Source: Actinomycetes bacterium
GTDB taxonomy: Bacteria > Actinomycetota > Actinomycetes > JAHEKZ01
DNA: 46,776 bases
Direction: 5' to 3'
Assembly (NCBI GenBank): GCA_024644345.1
Contig: JAHELE010000008.1
Span: 1 to 46,776, forward strand
This document shows positions 17,699 through 26,005 of this stretch, one piece after another. The notes beneath the pieces were generated by a model. The model did no database searches and was not told where the DNA came from. It saw only the letters and a program-made list of their open reading frames with translations. The first letter of the stretch is position 1. Every line of letters starts with the position of its first letter. The position numbers and the translations under genes were made by a program.

Positions 17699-18417
17699 GC
17701 GGATGGTTCGGACTGCTCGGCTCCGGTGAGTTCCAGTCGTGGTCGCATGAGGTGGACACCTGGCTTCTGGAGCGGGTCACGGGCGACGGGCGGGTGTTGG
17801 TGCTGCCCACGGCGTCGGCCCCCGAAGGAGACGAGATCTTCAGCGGTTGGGCCGAGACTGGACTGCGTCATTTCTCCGAGGCCGGCGTCGAGGCCGAGGC
17901 GCTCGACGTCCGCGACCGGACCGACGCAGACGACGCAGCGATTGCCGAACGCGTCGTCGGGGCCTCGATCGTCTACTTCTCCGGCGGCAACCCCGCGTAC
18001 CTGGCGACCTCGCTGAGAAACACCGCGCTGTGGCGCGCCATCCTCGGCGGCCTGGACCGGGGGATGGGCTACATCGGGTGCAGTGCGGGCATGGCGTCTC
18101 TGGGCAGCAAGGCTCCCGACAGCAGTGCCGACAGCTTCTCGCCGGAGCTGTGGCGACAGGGGCTTGAGCTGTTCCCTCGCGCGTGGCTTGGACCTCACTG
18201 GGACATGCTCGACCGATTCGCACCTGGCCTGGTCGACCACATGACGCGTTCAGTCCCGGGCGATGAGCACCTTGTCGGGGTAGATGAACAGACGGCGATG
18301 GTCGGCGATGGTGACCGATGGCACGTCATGGGTCGCGGAAGCGTCCACGTCCGGGTGGGGGACTCGTGGGAGCTTCATCGCTCGCCGGACGCTCTCACGC
18401 TGCCGCTCTTCACCTAA
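17695..18417 (+). CDS. Peptidase S51 (dipeptidase E / cyanophycinase-like) family protein
   Basis: YFSGGNPAYLATSL and GYIGCSAGMASLG nucleophile motif; ATGA overlap with PIG-L gene. Confidence 0.8.
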   Translation: MSGWFGLLGSGEFQSWSHEVDTWLLERVTGDGRVLVLPTASAPEGDEIFSGWAETGLRHFSEAGVEAEALDVRDRTDADDAAIAERVVGASIVYFSGGNPAYLATSLRNTALWRAILGGLDRGMGYIGCSAGMASLGSKAPDSSADSFSPELWRQGLELFPRAWLGPHWDMLDRFAPGLVDHMTRSVPGDEHLVGVDEQTAMVGDGDRWHVMGRGSVHVRVGDSWELHRSPDALTLPLFT

Positions 18418-18428
18418 GCGGCACGCCG

Positions 18429-18500
18429 TGCCCCCGGCAGGATTCGAACCTGCGCACACGGCTCCGGAGGCCGATGCTCTATCCCCTGAGCTACGGGGGC
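18429..18500 (-). tRNA. tRNA-Arg (anticodon CCG)
   Basis: Reverse strand folds GCCCCCG TA GCTC..GAGC A TCGGC CTCCGGA GCCGT GTGC GCAGG TTCGAAT CCTGC CGGGGGC A; anticodon CCG; CCA not encoded. Confidence 0.93.
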
Positions 18501-18604
18501 GGGGACCTCGGGAGGCTATCAGCGGGGGTGGCCGGCAGCCCGCGCGGCCCGACGCGCCAACGAATGCGATGGCGCTGCGTCCGAGCACGCGGTAGGCAGG
18601 ACCC

Positions 18605-19378
18605 ATGGACGCGTCTGGTGGTGCCGCCCCGGCTGTGCGCGAGCTCAGACAGGGAGCGGATCTGCTGGGTCGGTATCACCGGTTCGACGCTGAGCCGCCG
18701 GTCGCCGAGCTCTTCGAGCCTGCCGGTGATCTGGGCAGGGTCGTCGACGCGATTCTGTCCGATCTAGCGGGATGGAGCCTCACAACCACTGACGACGCCC
18801 TGGCTGAGGCACTGGTCGGCAGGGGAGCGGTTCCGACGCGCCACTTTGCGCTGATGTCACGAGACCTTCGGACGTGGGCCCCCACGCAAGAGGACGCGGC
18901 GATGCCTCCCTGGTTGGACATCAGGCACTTCGGCCCGAGCGACGAGGTCCCACGTGGCGTCATCGAGCTGGTGAGGGCCGCGTATCCACCAGGTCACCCC
19001 GATGTAGAGCTCGGCGGCGACGACGACATCGTGCACGATATTCGACGCGCCCAGGGCGGTGATCGGCTCGGCCCGCTGATGGATATGAGCGCCCTGGTCT
19101 TCGATCAGGAACGCCTGGTCGGCCTGGTACTGGTCAACAGGGTGCCGGGGGAGCCACCGGTCGGTGGGCCCTGGATCACCGATGTGTGCCGCGATCCCGA
19201 TCGCCGGTACGCGGGCCTCGGGCGCTCGTTGCTGACGGGGGTCATCCGTGCGTGTGTGGAGGGCGGAGAGCCCGCGCTGTCGTTGGCTGTCACCGAGGGC
19301 AATCCTGCCCGGCTGGTCTACGAGTCCCTGGGTTTTTCGGTGGTCGCCGTCACACGCAAGGTTCGGATCCCCGACTGA
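18605..19378 (+). CDS. GNAT family N-acetyltransferase
   Basis: C-terminal 'ITDVCRDPDRRYAGLGRSLLTGVIRAC...LSLAVTEGNPARLVYESLGF' GNAT motif. Confidence 0.82.
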   Translation: MDASGGAAPAVRELRQGADLLGRYHRFDAEPPVAELFEPAGDLGRVVDAILSDLAGWSLTTTDDALAEALVGRGAVPTRHFALMSRDLRTWAPTQEDAAMPPWLDIRHFGPSDEVPRGVIELVRAAYPPGHPDVELGGDDDIVHDIRRAQGGDRLGPLMDMSALVFDQERLVGLVLVNRVPGEPPVGGPWITDVCRDPDRRYAGLGRSLLTGVIRACVEGGEPALSLAVTEGNPARLVYESLGFSVVAVTRKVRIPD

Positions 19379-19444
19379 CGATGCGGCGTTCTCACGGCAC
19401 TCGGTCTACAGTCTGAAGACACGAATCCGACTTCGGGAGTGCCT

Positions 19445-20050
19445 ATGGGGTCCAACGCCCAGCGTCGCCGCAAGGAGCGCGAGCAGAAGGTCGCGCAGAT
19501 GCGTCGCGACGACAGCTCCCGGTCGCGAAGGTCGAACACGCTGGTGACGATCGGTCTGGTGGCGGCGGTAGTCATCGCGGTGGGAGGGGTGTTCTGGGCA
19601 GTGCAGGCCGGCACCGAGGACCCGACGCCCGGCGCGCTGGACGAGGTCCAGACGTTCTCCTACGACGCGGGCAAGCACACCACTGACAACGAGCCGGTGG
19701 ACTACGCCGAGTCACCCCCGGTCGGTGGTGAGCACGATCCGACGTGGGAGACGTGCGGCTTCTCTGACGACGAGCTCGACCAGGAGAAAGCCGTGCACTC
19801 GATGGAGCACGGGGCGGTCTGGATCACGTACGACCCGGCATTGGCCGCCGAGGAGGTCCAGACCCTCAAGGGTCGGCTGAGCGAGAACTACACCCTGCTC
19901 TCGCCCTATCCGGATCTCGGGGCTCCTGTGGTGGCATCGGCGTGGAACACCCAGCTCATACTCGATGGAGTCGACGATCCCCGGCTGGACGACTTCGTGA
20001 CCGAGTACCGCCAAGGCCAGCAGACGCCTGAACCGGGGGCGGCCTGCTGA
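19445..20050 (+). CDS. DUF3105 family protein with N-terminal TM anchor (paralogue 1)
   Basis: HTTDNEPVDYAESPPVGGEHDPTWETC...KAVHSMEHGAVWITYDP...LLSPYPDLGAPVV...QTPEPGAAC. Confidence 0.82.
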   Translation: MGSNAQRRRKEREQKVAQMRRDDSSRSRRSNTLVTIGLVAAVVIAVGGVFWAVQAGTEDPTPGALDEVQTFSYDAGKHTTDNEPVDYAESPPVGGEHDPTWETCGFSDDELDQEKAVHSMEHGAVWITYDPALAAEEVQTLKGRLSENYTLLSPYPDLGAPVVASAWNTQLILDGVDDPRLDDFVTEYRQGQQTPEPGAAC

Positions 20051-20092
20051 GGCCGGTCACCGCCCGGTCCACGCCACTCCCGGGTGGCCGAT

Positions 20093-20116
20093 TTCACTGA
20101 ACGGTCGACCAGTGAA
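20093..20116. promoter_or_regulatory. Putative operator TTCACTG-N10-CAGTGAA overlapping GGTCGACC
   Basis: Perfect 7-bp inverted repeat plus 8-bp palindrome, 24 bp upstream of ATG 20140. Confidence 0.5.
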
Positions 20117-20139
20117 GTAAGACATGGCAGGCTGCAGCC

Positions 20140-22653
20140 ATGTCTCTCGACTTCGCTGATATCAACCCAGCCGCCGCCAAGGCCGCGGACAGCCAGACCG
20201 GTTCTGACCTTCCGACCCGAGCGCAGTACGTCGTCGTCGGTGGAGGCGTGATCGGAACATCGATCGCCTACCACCTGGCCACGATGGGCGCTACCGACGT
20301 CGTACTGCTCGAACGCAAGCAGCTGACGTCCGGCACCACCTGGCACGCCGCTGGCGAGGTGGTCTCCGGCGGGGCGTCCGAAGACCCGCTCTGGATGGCG
20401 CGGTACTCGCGCGACCTGTACACCCGGCTCGAGGCCGAGACCGGTCTGTCCACTGGGTTCAAGGACGTCGGCTATCTCCAGCTGGCGACCACAGAGCGGC
20501 GAGACGAGGCCTACCGCCGCGAGACGGCGTACATGCGCTCCACCGGGGTGGATAAGCGGATCCTCACGCCCGAAGAGATTCTCGACATTGTCCCGATGAT
20601 GAAGGTCGACGACATCATCCACGGCTTCTGGACGCCGGACGAGGGTCGCGCGAACCCGGTCGACGTCACGATGTCGATGGCCAAGGGCGCGAAGATGAAG
20701 GGCGCGCAGATCTTCGAAGAGACCGAGGTCATCGACTTCGTCGTGAAGGACAACCGCATCGTGGGCGTCGTCACGGAGCGCGGCTCGATCGAGTGCGAGA
20801 AGGTCGTGCTGGCCTCTGGTCTCTGGGGGCGCGAGCTCGCGGCGAAGGCCGGAGTGACAGTGCCTCTTCAGGCGGCTGAGCACTACTACCTGCTCACCGA
20901 GCCGATCGACGGCGTCACCCCCGAGAACGTCCCGGTCATCGAAGACCCTGAGGCATACGGGTACTACCGCGAAGAGGGCGGCGGCCTGCTCGTCGGGATG
21001 TTCGAGCCAGTGGGTGCAGCCTGGTCGCTCGACGGAACGCCGAAGGAGTCCGCGTTCGCTGTTCTGCCTCCTGACTGGGACCGGCTGTCTCCCTTCCTCG
21101 AGAAGGCCATGCAGCGGTTCCCGGCTCTCGAGGACGCCGGTATCCGCACGCTCTTCTGCGGTCCCGAGAGCTTCACTGACGACATCTCGCCGATGCTCGG
21201 CGAGTCGCCAGAGGTGGACGGTCTCTATCTTGCCTGCGGTCTGAACTCGGTAGGAATCTTGATGGGCGGTGGCCTCGGGCACGTGATGGCCCAGTGGCTG
21301 ATCGAGGAGTACCCGCCGATCGACCTCACCGAGGTGGGCGTCGACCGGACGCACGAGTTCCAGGCCACGCGCCAGTTCCGCAAGGAGCGCACGGTCGAGC
21401 GGCTCGGCTTCCTGCTCAACGATCTGTCCTGGCCGAACGCCATGCCGAAGCAGGCTCGCAACGTCAGACGCGGTCCGTTCCACGACCAGCACGTCGCGGA
21501 CGGGGCTTACCTGGTGGCGAGCAATGGATGGGAGTACCCCGAGTTCTTCGCGGGGCCCGGATCAACTCCCACTGTGGAGTGGGGCTTCAAGCGCGGCCTG
21601 GCCTTCGAGCGGACCGGTGTCGAACACCTGAACGCGCGCGAGAACGTCGGCGCCATCGACATGACCATGATGTCGAACTACCTGGTGCAGGGCCCGCATG
21701 CGATGCAGGTCCTGAACCGGGTGTGCGCCAACAACATCGACACCGAAGTCGGCCGCGTGGTGTACACGCAGTGGCTCGACGAGCGCGGCGGCATCATCGC
21801 CGATGTCACGGTGACGCGTCAGGCATCGGATCAGTTCCTGGTGATCAGTGCCGACAACGTCCACCGCCGCCTTCCTGCGTGGATCAGGCGAAATACCGGT
21901 GAAGGAGAGTTCCTCACAGTCACCGATGTCACCAGCGGCCTCGCGCTGCTGACGGTGCAGGGACCGAAGTCACGAGAGCTGCTGCAACGGCTCAGTCCCA
22001 ACGACTGGTCGAACGAGGCCTTCCCCTTCCTCACCGCCCAAAAGATCGAGCTGGGCTACACGCCACTGTGGGCGCTGCGCGTCACCTACGTCGGCGAGCT
22101 CGGCTGGGACCTGCTCATCCCCACGGAGTTCGGTGCCACGCTGTACGACCAGCTGAAGGAAGCCGGGTCAGACCTGGGGTTCATGCCGACCGGCGTCGGC
22201 GCGCTCTCGACGATGCGCATGGAGAAGTCGTACCGCGACATGGGGCACGACATCGACTCCACCGACACGCCGCTCGAGGCGGGTCTTGGTTTCGCTGTGG
22301 CGTGGGACAAGCCAGGCGGATTCGTCGGCCGCGAGGCTCTGCTCAAGCAGAAGGAGGCCGGGCCGTTGAAGAAGCGACTGGTCAACGTGCTGCTCGAGAC
22401 TCCCGACCACGACCTCATCGGTGCTGAGCCGATCTTCATGGACGGGGTACCACTCGGCTCGCTGCGGGTCGGCGCCTTCGGCTACACGCTGGGGGCCGCA
22501 TGTGGCATCGCCGACATCGAACGCGAGGAAGGCTTCACCGCCGCCGACATCAACGCGGGCAGCTTCGAGGTCGACATCGGGGGAACGCGAGTGCCGGTCA
22601 AGGCGTCCCTCAAGCCGCTCTTCGACGCCGACAGGAGCCGCCCGCTGTCCTGA
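20140..22653 (+). CDS. FAD-dependent oxidoreductase with GcvT/aminomethyltransferase domain (dimethylglycine/sarcosine dehydrogenase-like)
   Basis: VVVGGGVIGTSIAYHLATMGATDVVLLERKQLTSGTTWHAAG; C-terminal folate-binding GcvT-like domain (GLALLTVQGPKSRELLQRL, YVGELGWDLLIPTEF). Confidence 0.88.
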   Translation: MSLDFADINPAAAKAADSQTGSDLPTRAQYVVVGGGVIGTSIAYHLATMGATDVVLLERKQLTSGTTWHAAGEVVSGGASEDPLWMARYSRDLYTRLEAETGLSTGFKDVGYLQLATTERRDEAYRRETAYMRSTGVDKRILTPEEILDIVPMMKVDDIIHGFWTPDEGRANPVDVTMSMAKGAKMKGAQIFEETEVIDFVVKDNRIVGVVTERGSIECEKVVLASGLWGRELAAKAGVTVPLQAAEHYYLLTEPIDGVTPENVPVIEDPEAYGYYREEGGGLLVGMFEPVGAAWSLDGTPKESAFAVLPPDWDRLSPFLEKAMQRFPALEDAGIRTLFCGPESFTDDISPMLGESPEVDGLYLACGLNSVGILMGGGLGHVMAQWLIEEYPPIDLTEVGVDRTHEFQATRQFRKERTVERLGFLLNDLSWPNAMPKQARNVRRGPFHDQHVADGAYLVASNGWEYPEFFAGPGSTPTVEWGFKRGLAFERTGVEHLNARENVGAIDMTMMSNYLVQGPHAMQVLNRVCANNIDTEVGRVVYTQWLDERGGIIADVTVTRQASDQFLVISADNVHRRLPAWIRRNTGEGEFLTVTDVTSGLALLTVQGPKSRELLQRLSPNDWSNEAFPFLTAQKIELGYTPLWALRVTYVGELGWDLLIPTEFGATLYDQLKEAGSDLGFMPTGVGALSTMRMEKSYRDMGHDIDSTDTPLEAGLGFAVAWDKPGGFVGREALLKQKEAGPLKKRLVNVLLETPDHDLIGAEPIFMDGVPLGSLRVGAFGYTLGAACGIADIEREEGFTAADINAGSFEVDIGGTRVPVKASLKPLFDADRSRPLS

Positions 22654-22684
22654 TCACGGGGCGGCGCATGGTTCCATCGTGGGT

Positions 22685-23227
22685 ATGAGATCTCGAGCGA
22701 TGGTGGCGCAGGTAGGCACGGCTGTTGCACTTTTGGTCTTGGCAGCCGGCTGCGCGTCACCGAGCCCGACGGCCGAGCCTAGCGACGGTGGGATCGAGGG
22801 GGTCCAGACCTACGGCGACCTCACCCGCGATCACACCAAGGAGGCCGTCGACTACCAACAGAGCCCACCGGTCGGCGGCGACCACGACCCCGAATGGATC
22901 GACTGCACCGGGTCGGTCTATGACCAGGAGCTCCGTAACGAAAACGCAGTCCACTCGCTCGAGCACGGGGCCGTGTGGGTCACCTACTCCGACGCGGCCA
23001 GCCAGGACGACATCGACGCACTGGCCGCCAAGGTCGACGGTCAGCCCTACTCGTTCATGAGCCCCTACCCCGATCAAGGGTCGCCGATCGTGCTCACGGG
23101 CTGGGGAGTCCAGCTGTCGGTTGATGATGTGTCCGACAGCCGGATCGATGAGTTCCTCACCACGTACCGGTCGGGACCGCAGACACCGGAGCCGGGGGCC
23201 ACCTGCGAATCGGGGACCATGCCGTGA
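22685..23227 (+). CDS. DUF3105 family lipoprotein (paralogue 2)
   Basis: Lipobox LVLAAGC; HTKEAVDYQQSPPVGGDHDPEWIDC...NAVHSLEHGAVWVTY...FMSPYPDQGSPIV...QTPEPGATC. Confidence 0.82.
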   Translation: MRSRAMVAQVGTAVALLVLAAGCASPSPTAEPSDGGIEGVQTYGDLTRDHTKEAVDYQQSPPVGGDHDPEWIDCTGSVYDQELRNENAVHSLEHGAVWVTYSDAASQDDIDALAAKVDGQPYSFMSPYPDQGSPIVLTGWGVQLSVDDVSDSRIDEFLTTYRSGPQTPEPGATCESGTMP

Positions 23228-23820
23228 GAGCGGTCACGGTGGCTGTGGCGTCAGTTGCCGCGCTCATCCTGGGCGCTGTTCTCGGTGCCGTGCTGCTCGG
23301 TGGTGACAGCGAACCGGGTGACCAGTCACCCGAGGCCGGGTTTGCACGAGACATGTCGGTGCACCACGCGCAGGCGGTGGAGATGGCGTTCCTGCTGCGT
23401 GACAGCACCAACGATCCAGAGCTTCAGACGCTCGCCTACGACATCATCAACACCCAACGTGCCCAGATCGGGATGTTCAGTGGCTGGCTGCAGCAGTGGG
23501 AGCTGCCGCAGACGTCGGTACGGCCGCCGATGGAGTGGAGCGACCACAACCACGGGGGAGGCGACGTCACGTCCTACGACGATATGCCGGGGATGGCGTC
23601 TGACGATCAGCTCGATCAACTGCGCCGCGCCAAGGGAACCGAAGCAGAGATTCTCTTCCTGGAGCTGATGATCGCCCACCACCAGGGCGGCGTCGAGATG
23701 GCGGAGGCGGTGCTGCCGCTGACCGACCGGGCCGAGGTCAGGTACCTGGCCGACACGATCGTGGCAGGACAGCAGGCCGAGATCTCCGCCATGGAAGAGA
23801 TGCTCGCCGCCCGCGCCTAG
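23224..23820 (+). CDS. DUF305 domain protein (exported, His-rich)
   Basis: FARDMSVHHAQAVEMA...DLRDSTNDPELQTLA-like region...LELMIAHHQGGVEMAEAVL; N-terminal signal/TM; overlaps DUF3105 stop by 4 nt. Confidence 0.85.
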   Translation: MRAVTVAVASVAALILGAVLGAVLLGGDSEPGDQSPEAGFARDMSVHHAQAVEMAFLLRDSTNDPELQTLAYDIINTQRAQIGMFSGWLQQWELPQTSVRPPMEWSDHNHGGGDVTSYDDMPGMASDDQLDQLRRAKGTEAEILFLELMIAHHQGGVEMAEAVLPLTDRAEVRYLADTIVAGQQAEISAMEEMLAARA

Positions 23821-23824
23821 CCCC

Positions 23825-23934
23825 CCCGCCGAGTGCACACCTGGTGGACGTTTTCCCACGTCGAGTGCACAGCTGGTTGTCGCCACATGTGCACTCGACG
23901 TCGATTTGCGTCACTCAGGTGTGCACTCGGCGGG
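23825..23934. repeat. Two-tier inverted repeat / large hairpin between convergent genes
   Basis: Outer arms CCCGCCGAGTGCACACCTG (23825-23843) / CAGGTGTGCACTCGGCGGG (23916-23934), 19 bp perfect; inner arms ACGTCGAGTGCACA (23858-23871) / TGTGCACTCGACGT (23888-23901), 14 bp perfect. Confidence 0.9.
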
Positions 23935-23950
23935 ACTGGGTGGCGCTGGG

Positions 23951-25339
23951 TCAGTGACCGGTGAGCAGGCCCATGGCTCGGTCGAGCAGTCGGGCGGGCC
24001 GACCGGTCTGCTGTTCACGTCGGTCAATCCACTCGGCCAGGTGGAAGCCCGCGTTGATACCGACGAACCGGAACGGCTCAGGCTCGAACGGGCGTGATTC
24101 CCGGCCGACCCAGGGAAGGGTGGTGAGGTCGCTGTCGGTGTCGGTGATCAGGTCGGCCAGTGTCCGACCGGCGAGGTTGGTCAAGGTGACGCCGTCGCCG
24201 GCATACCCGCCGGCAGTGGCGAACCCGGTGTCCCGGTCGAAGCGCACCGAGGGAAACCAGTCACGGGGGACGCCCAGAACTCCGCCCCAGCGGTGGGTCA
24301 CGGCCACGTCGTGCAGCGCGGGGAAGAGCTCGACCAAGGTGCGCCGAAGCGCATCGTGGACGCCGCGGGGGTGTTCGTAGGAAGGGTCGATCCGTGACCC
24401 CCAGTGGTAGGGAGCGCCCCGGCCGCCGAGGGCGATCCGGCCATCTGCTGTGCGTTGGGCATAGATGATGAAGCGCCGCTCGTCATTGAGGGTCTCGCGA
24501 TCCCGCCACCCGATTTCGTCCCAGAGCACGTCGGGAAGGGGCTCGGTCGCCATCATCAACGAATAGATGGGGACCAGCGCGCGTGGGTACTGCGGAAGGC
24601 TTGCCGTATAGCCCTCCAGGGCCCGCACCACGACCTCGGCCCTGACGTCCCCACGGACTGTTCGCACGATTCCCGGCTCGATCGCGGTGACCTCTGTGCC
24701 TTCGAACACCGTGACGCCGAGGCGTTCAACGGCCGTGGCCAGACCGCGCACCATTCGGGCGGGATGAATGGCAGCGCAGTGCGGTGTGTACAAGCCGCCG
24801 AACACGCGGTCTGCGGTGACCCGGGCTCTGGCCTCGCTCCGATCCAGCAGCATGAGGTCGTCTTCGGTGTGCTCCCATGCACGGGCGTGCGCCAGTTCTT
24901 CGTTCAAGCGCTCCCACTGCACTGGCGAGGTGGCGACCCGGAGGTAGCCACCCTTGGCGAAGTGGCCGTCGATCCCCTCCTTGGCAGCCACCGTGCCGAC
25001 TTCATCGATGCTCTCGTTGGCGGCTCGTTGGAACCGGAGGGCCTGATCCCTGGACGACTCACGGGCGATCTGCTCCCAGCTCGCCGGAAGGAAAGCTGAC
25101 GCCCAACCACCGTTGCGGCCCGATGCGCCGAATCCGGCGAACTCCTTTTCGAGCACCACCACCCTGATGGAGGGATCACGTTTCGCGAGGTAGTAGGCCG
25201 TCCACAGTCCAGTGAACCCTCCGCCCACAATCGCGATGTCCGCGTCGAGGTTGCCAGGGAGTGGTGGACGCAGTGACGCGAGATCACCGGTCGGGAGCGA
25301 GTCGTGCCAGTAAGAGATCGAGCGTCGAGCGGTGTCCAT
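23951..25339 (-). CDS. FAD-dependent oxidoreductase, DAO family (gamma-glutamylputrescine oxidase PuuB-like)
   Basis: DADIAIVGGGFTGLWTAYYLAKRDPSIRVVVLEKEFAGFGASGRNGGW; start trimmed to MDTARRSISYWHDS. Confidence 0.85.
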   Translation of the reverse strand: MDTARRSISYWHDSLPTGDLASLRPPLPGNLDADIAIVGGGFTGLWTAYYLAKRDPSIRVVVLEKEFAGFGASGRNGGWASAFLPASWEQIARESSRDQALRFQRAANESIDEVGTVAAKEGIDGHFAKGGYLRVATSPVQWERLNEELAHARAWEHTEDDLMLLDRSEARARVTADRVFGGLYTPHCAAIHPARMVRGLATAVERLGVTVFEGTEVTAIEPGIVRTVRGDVRAEVVVRALEGYTASLPQYPRALVPIYSLMMATEPLPDVLWDEIGWRDRETLNDERRFIIYAQRTADGRIALGGRGAPYHWGSRIDPSYEHPRGVHDALRRTLVELFPALHDVAVTHRWGGVLGVPRDWFPSVRFDRDTGFATAGGYAGDGVTLTNLAGRTLADLITDTDSDLTTLPWVGRESRPFEPEPFRFVGINAGFHLAEWIDRREQQTGRPARLLDRAMGLLTGH

Positions 25340-25355
25340 GGGCTCCCCATTGTTT

Positions 25356-25371
25356 CCGTATGTGCATACGG
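25356..25371. promoter_or_regulatory. Putative TetR operator (CCGTATG-TG-CATACGG)
   Basis: Perfect 7-bp arms, 2-nt spacer, in the 45-bp gap between divergent starts. Confidence 0.7.
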
Positions 25372-25384
25372 TATAACGGGAGGC

Positions 25385-26005
25385 ATGACCGAGGTCAAGC
25401 GCAAGGGGCGTCCACCAGCTCACGACAGGGCCGAGCTGCTGCGGCAGGCCAAAGCCGTCGCAGTCGAGAGGGGCTTTGACGCACTCCGGTTCACTGACGT
25501 GGCCGAGGCGACAGGCGTTCCGGTGAGCTCGCTGCAGTACGCATTCGGCACGCGCGACGATCTCGTCCGCGAGGTGTTGCGGGCCGGCGTGGCCGAAGAG
25601 CTGCGAAGGATGCAGCTGGCTGTCGAGCACGAGCTCGATCCGTGGAAGCGCATCGAGAAGTACATCCGTCTAGGGATCTCGATCGACGACGACAGACGCC
25701 GCGAGGGGTGGTTGCTCTGGATTGAATACTGGCGCGCTGCTTCGCGAGACGAGGTGTTGCGGGAGGAGTCTGCCGCCGTGGCGCGCCAGTGGCGCCAACT
25801 CGTGAGACGCGCAGTCGACGACGGGGTGACGATCGGACGTTTCACGATCGACGGAACGGCCCAGGACGCTGCGGCATCGCTGGTTGCTCTGGTGGATGGG
25901 TTGTCGTTGCAGGTGGAGCTGGGTGATGACCGCATGAGGTCTGCCCGGGCGACCCGAGCGGCTATGCGATCGGCCCGTCGCATCCTGGGAACGCGCGCAG
26001 CATGA
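25385..26005 (+). CDS. TetR family transcriptional regulator
   Basis: GFDALRFTDVAEATGVPVSSLQYAFGTRDDLVREVL HTH; start trimmed to MTEVKRKG. Confidence 0.88.
   Translation: MTEVKRKGRPPAHDRAELLRQAKAVAVERGFDALRFTDVAEATGVPVSSLQYAFGTRDDLVREVLRAGVAEELRRMQLAVEHELDPWKRIEKYIRLGISIDDDRRREGWLLWIEYWRAASRDEVLREESAAVARQWRQLVRRAVDDGVTIGRFTIDGTAQDAAASLVALVDGLSLQVELGDDRMRSARATRAAMRSARRILGTRAA

Noticed and set aside
19906-21492. 528-aa antisense ORF opposite the DMGDH-like gene
   Set aside because: Low-complexity Arg/His/Val composition, no motif, fully antisense to a convincing FAD enzyme; typical high-GC shadow ORF
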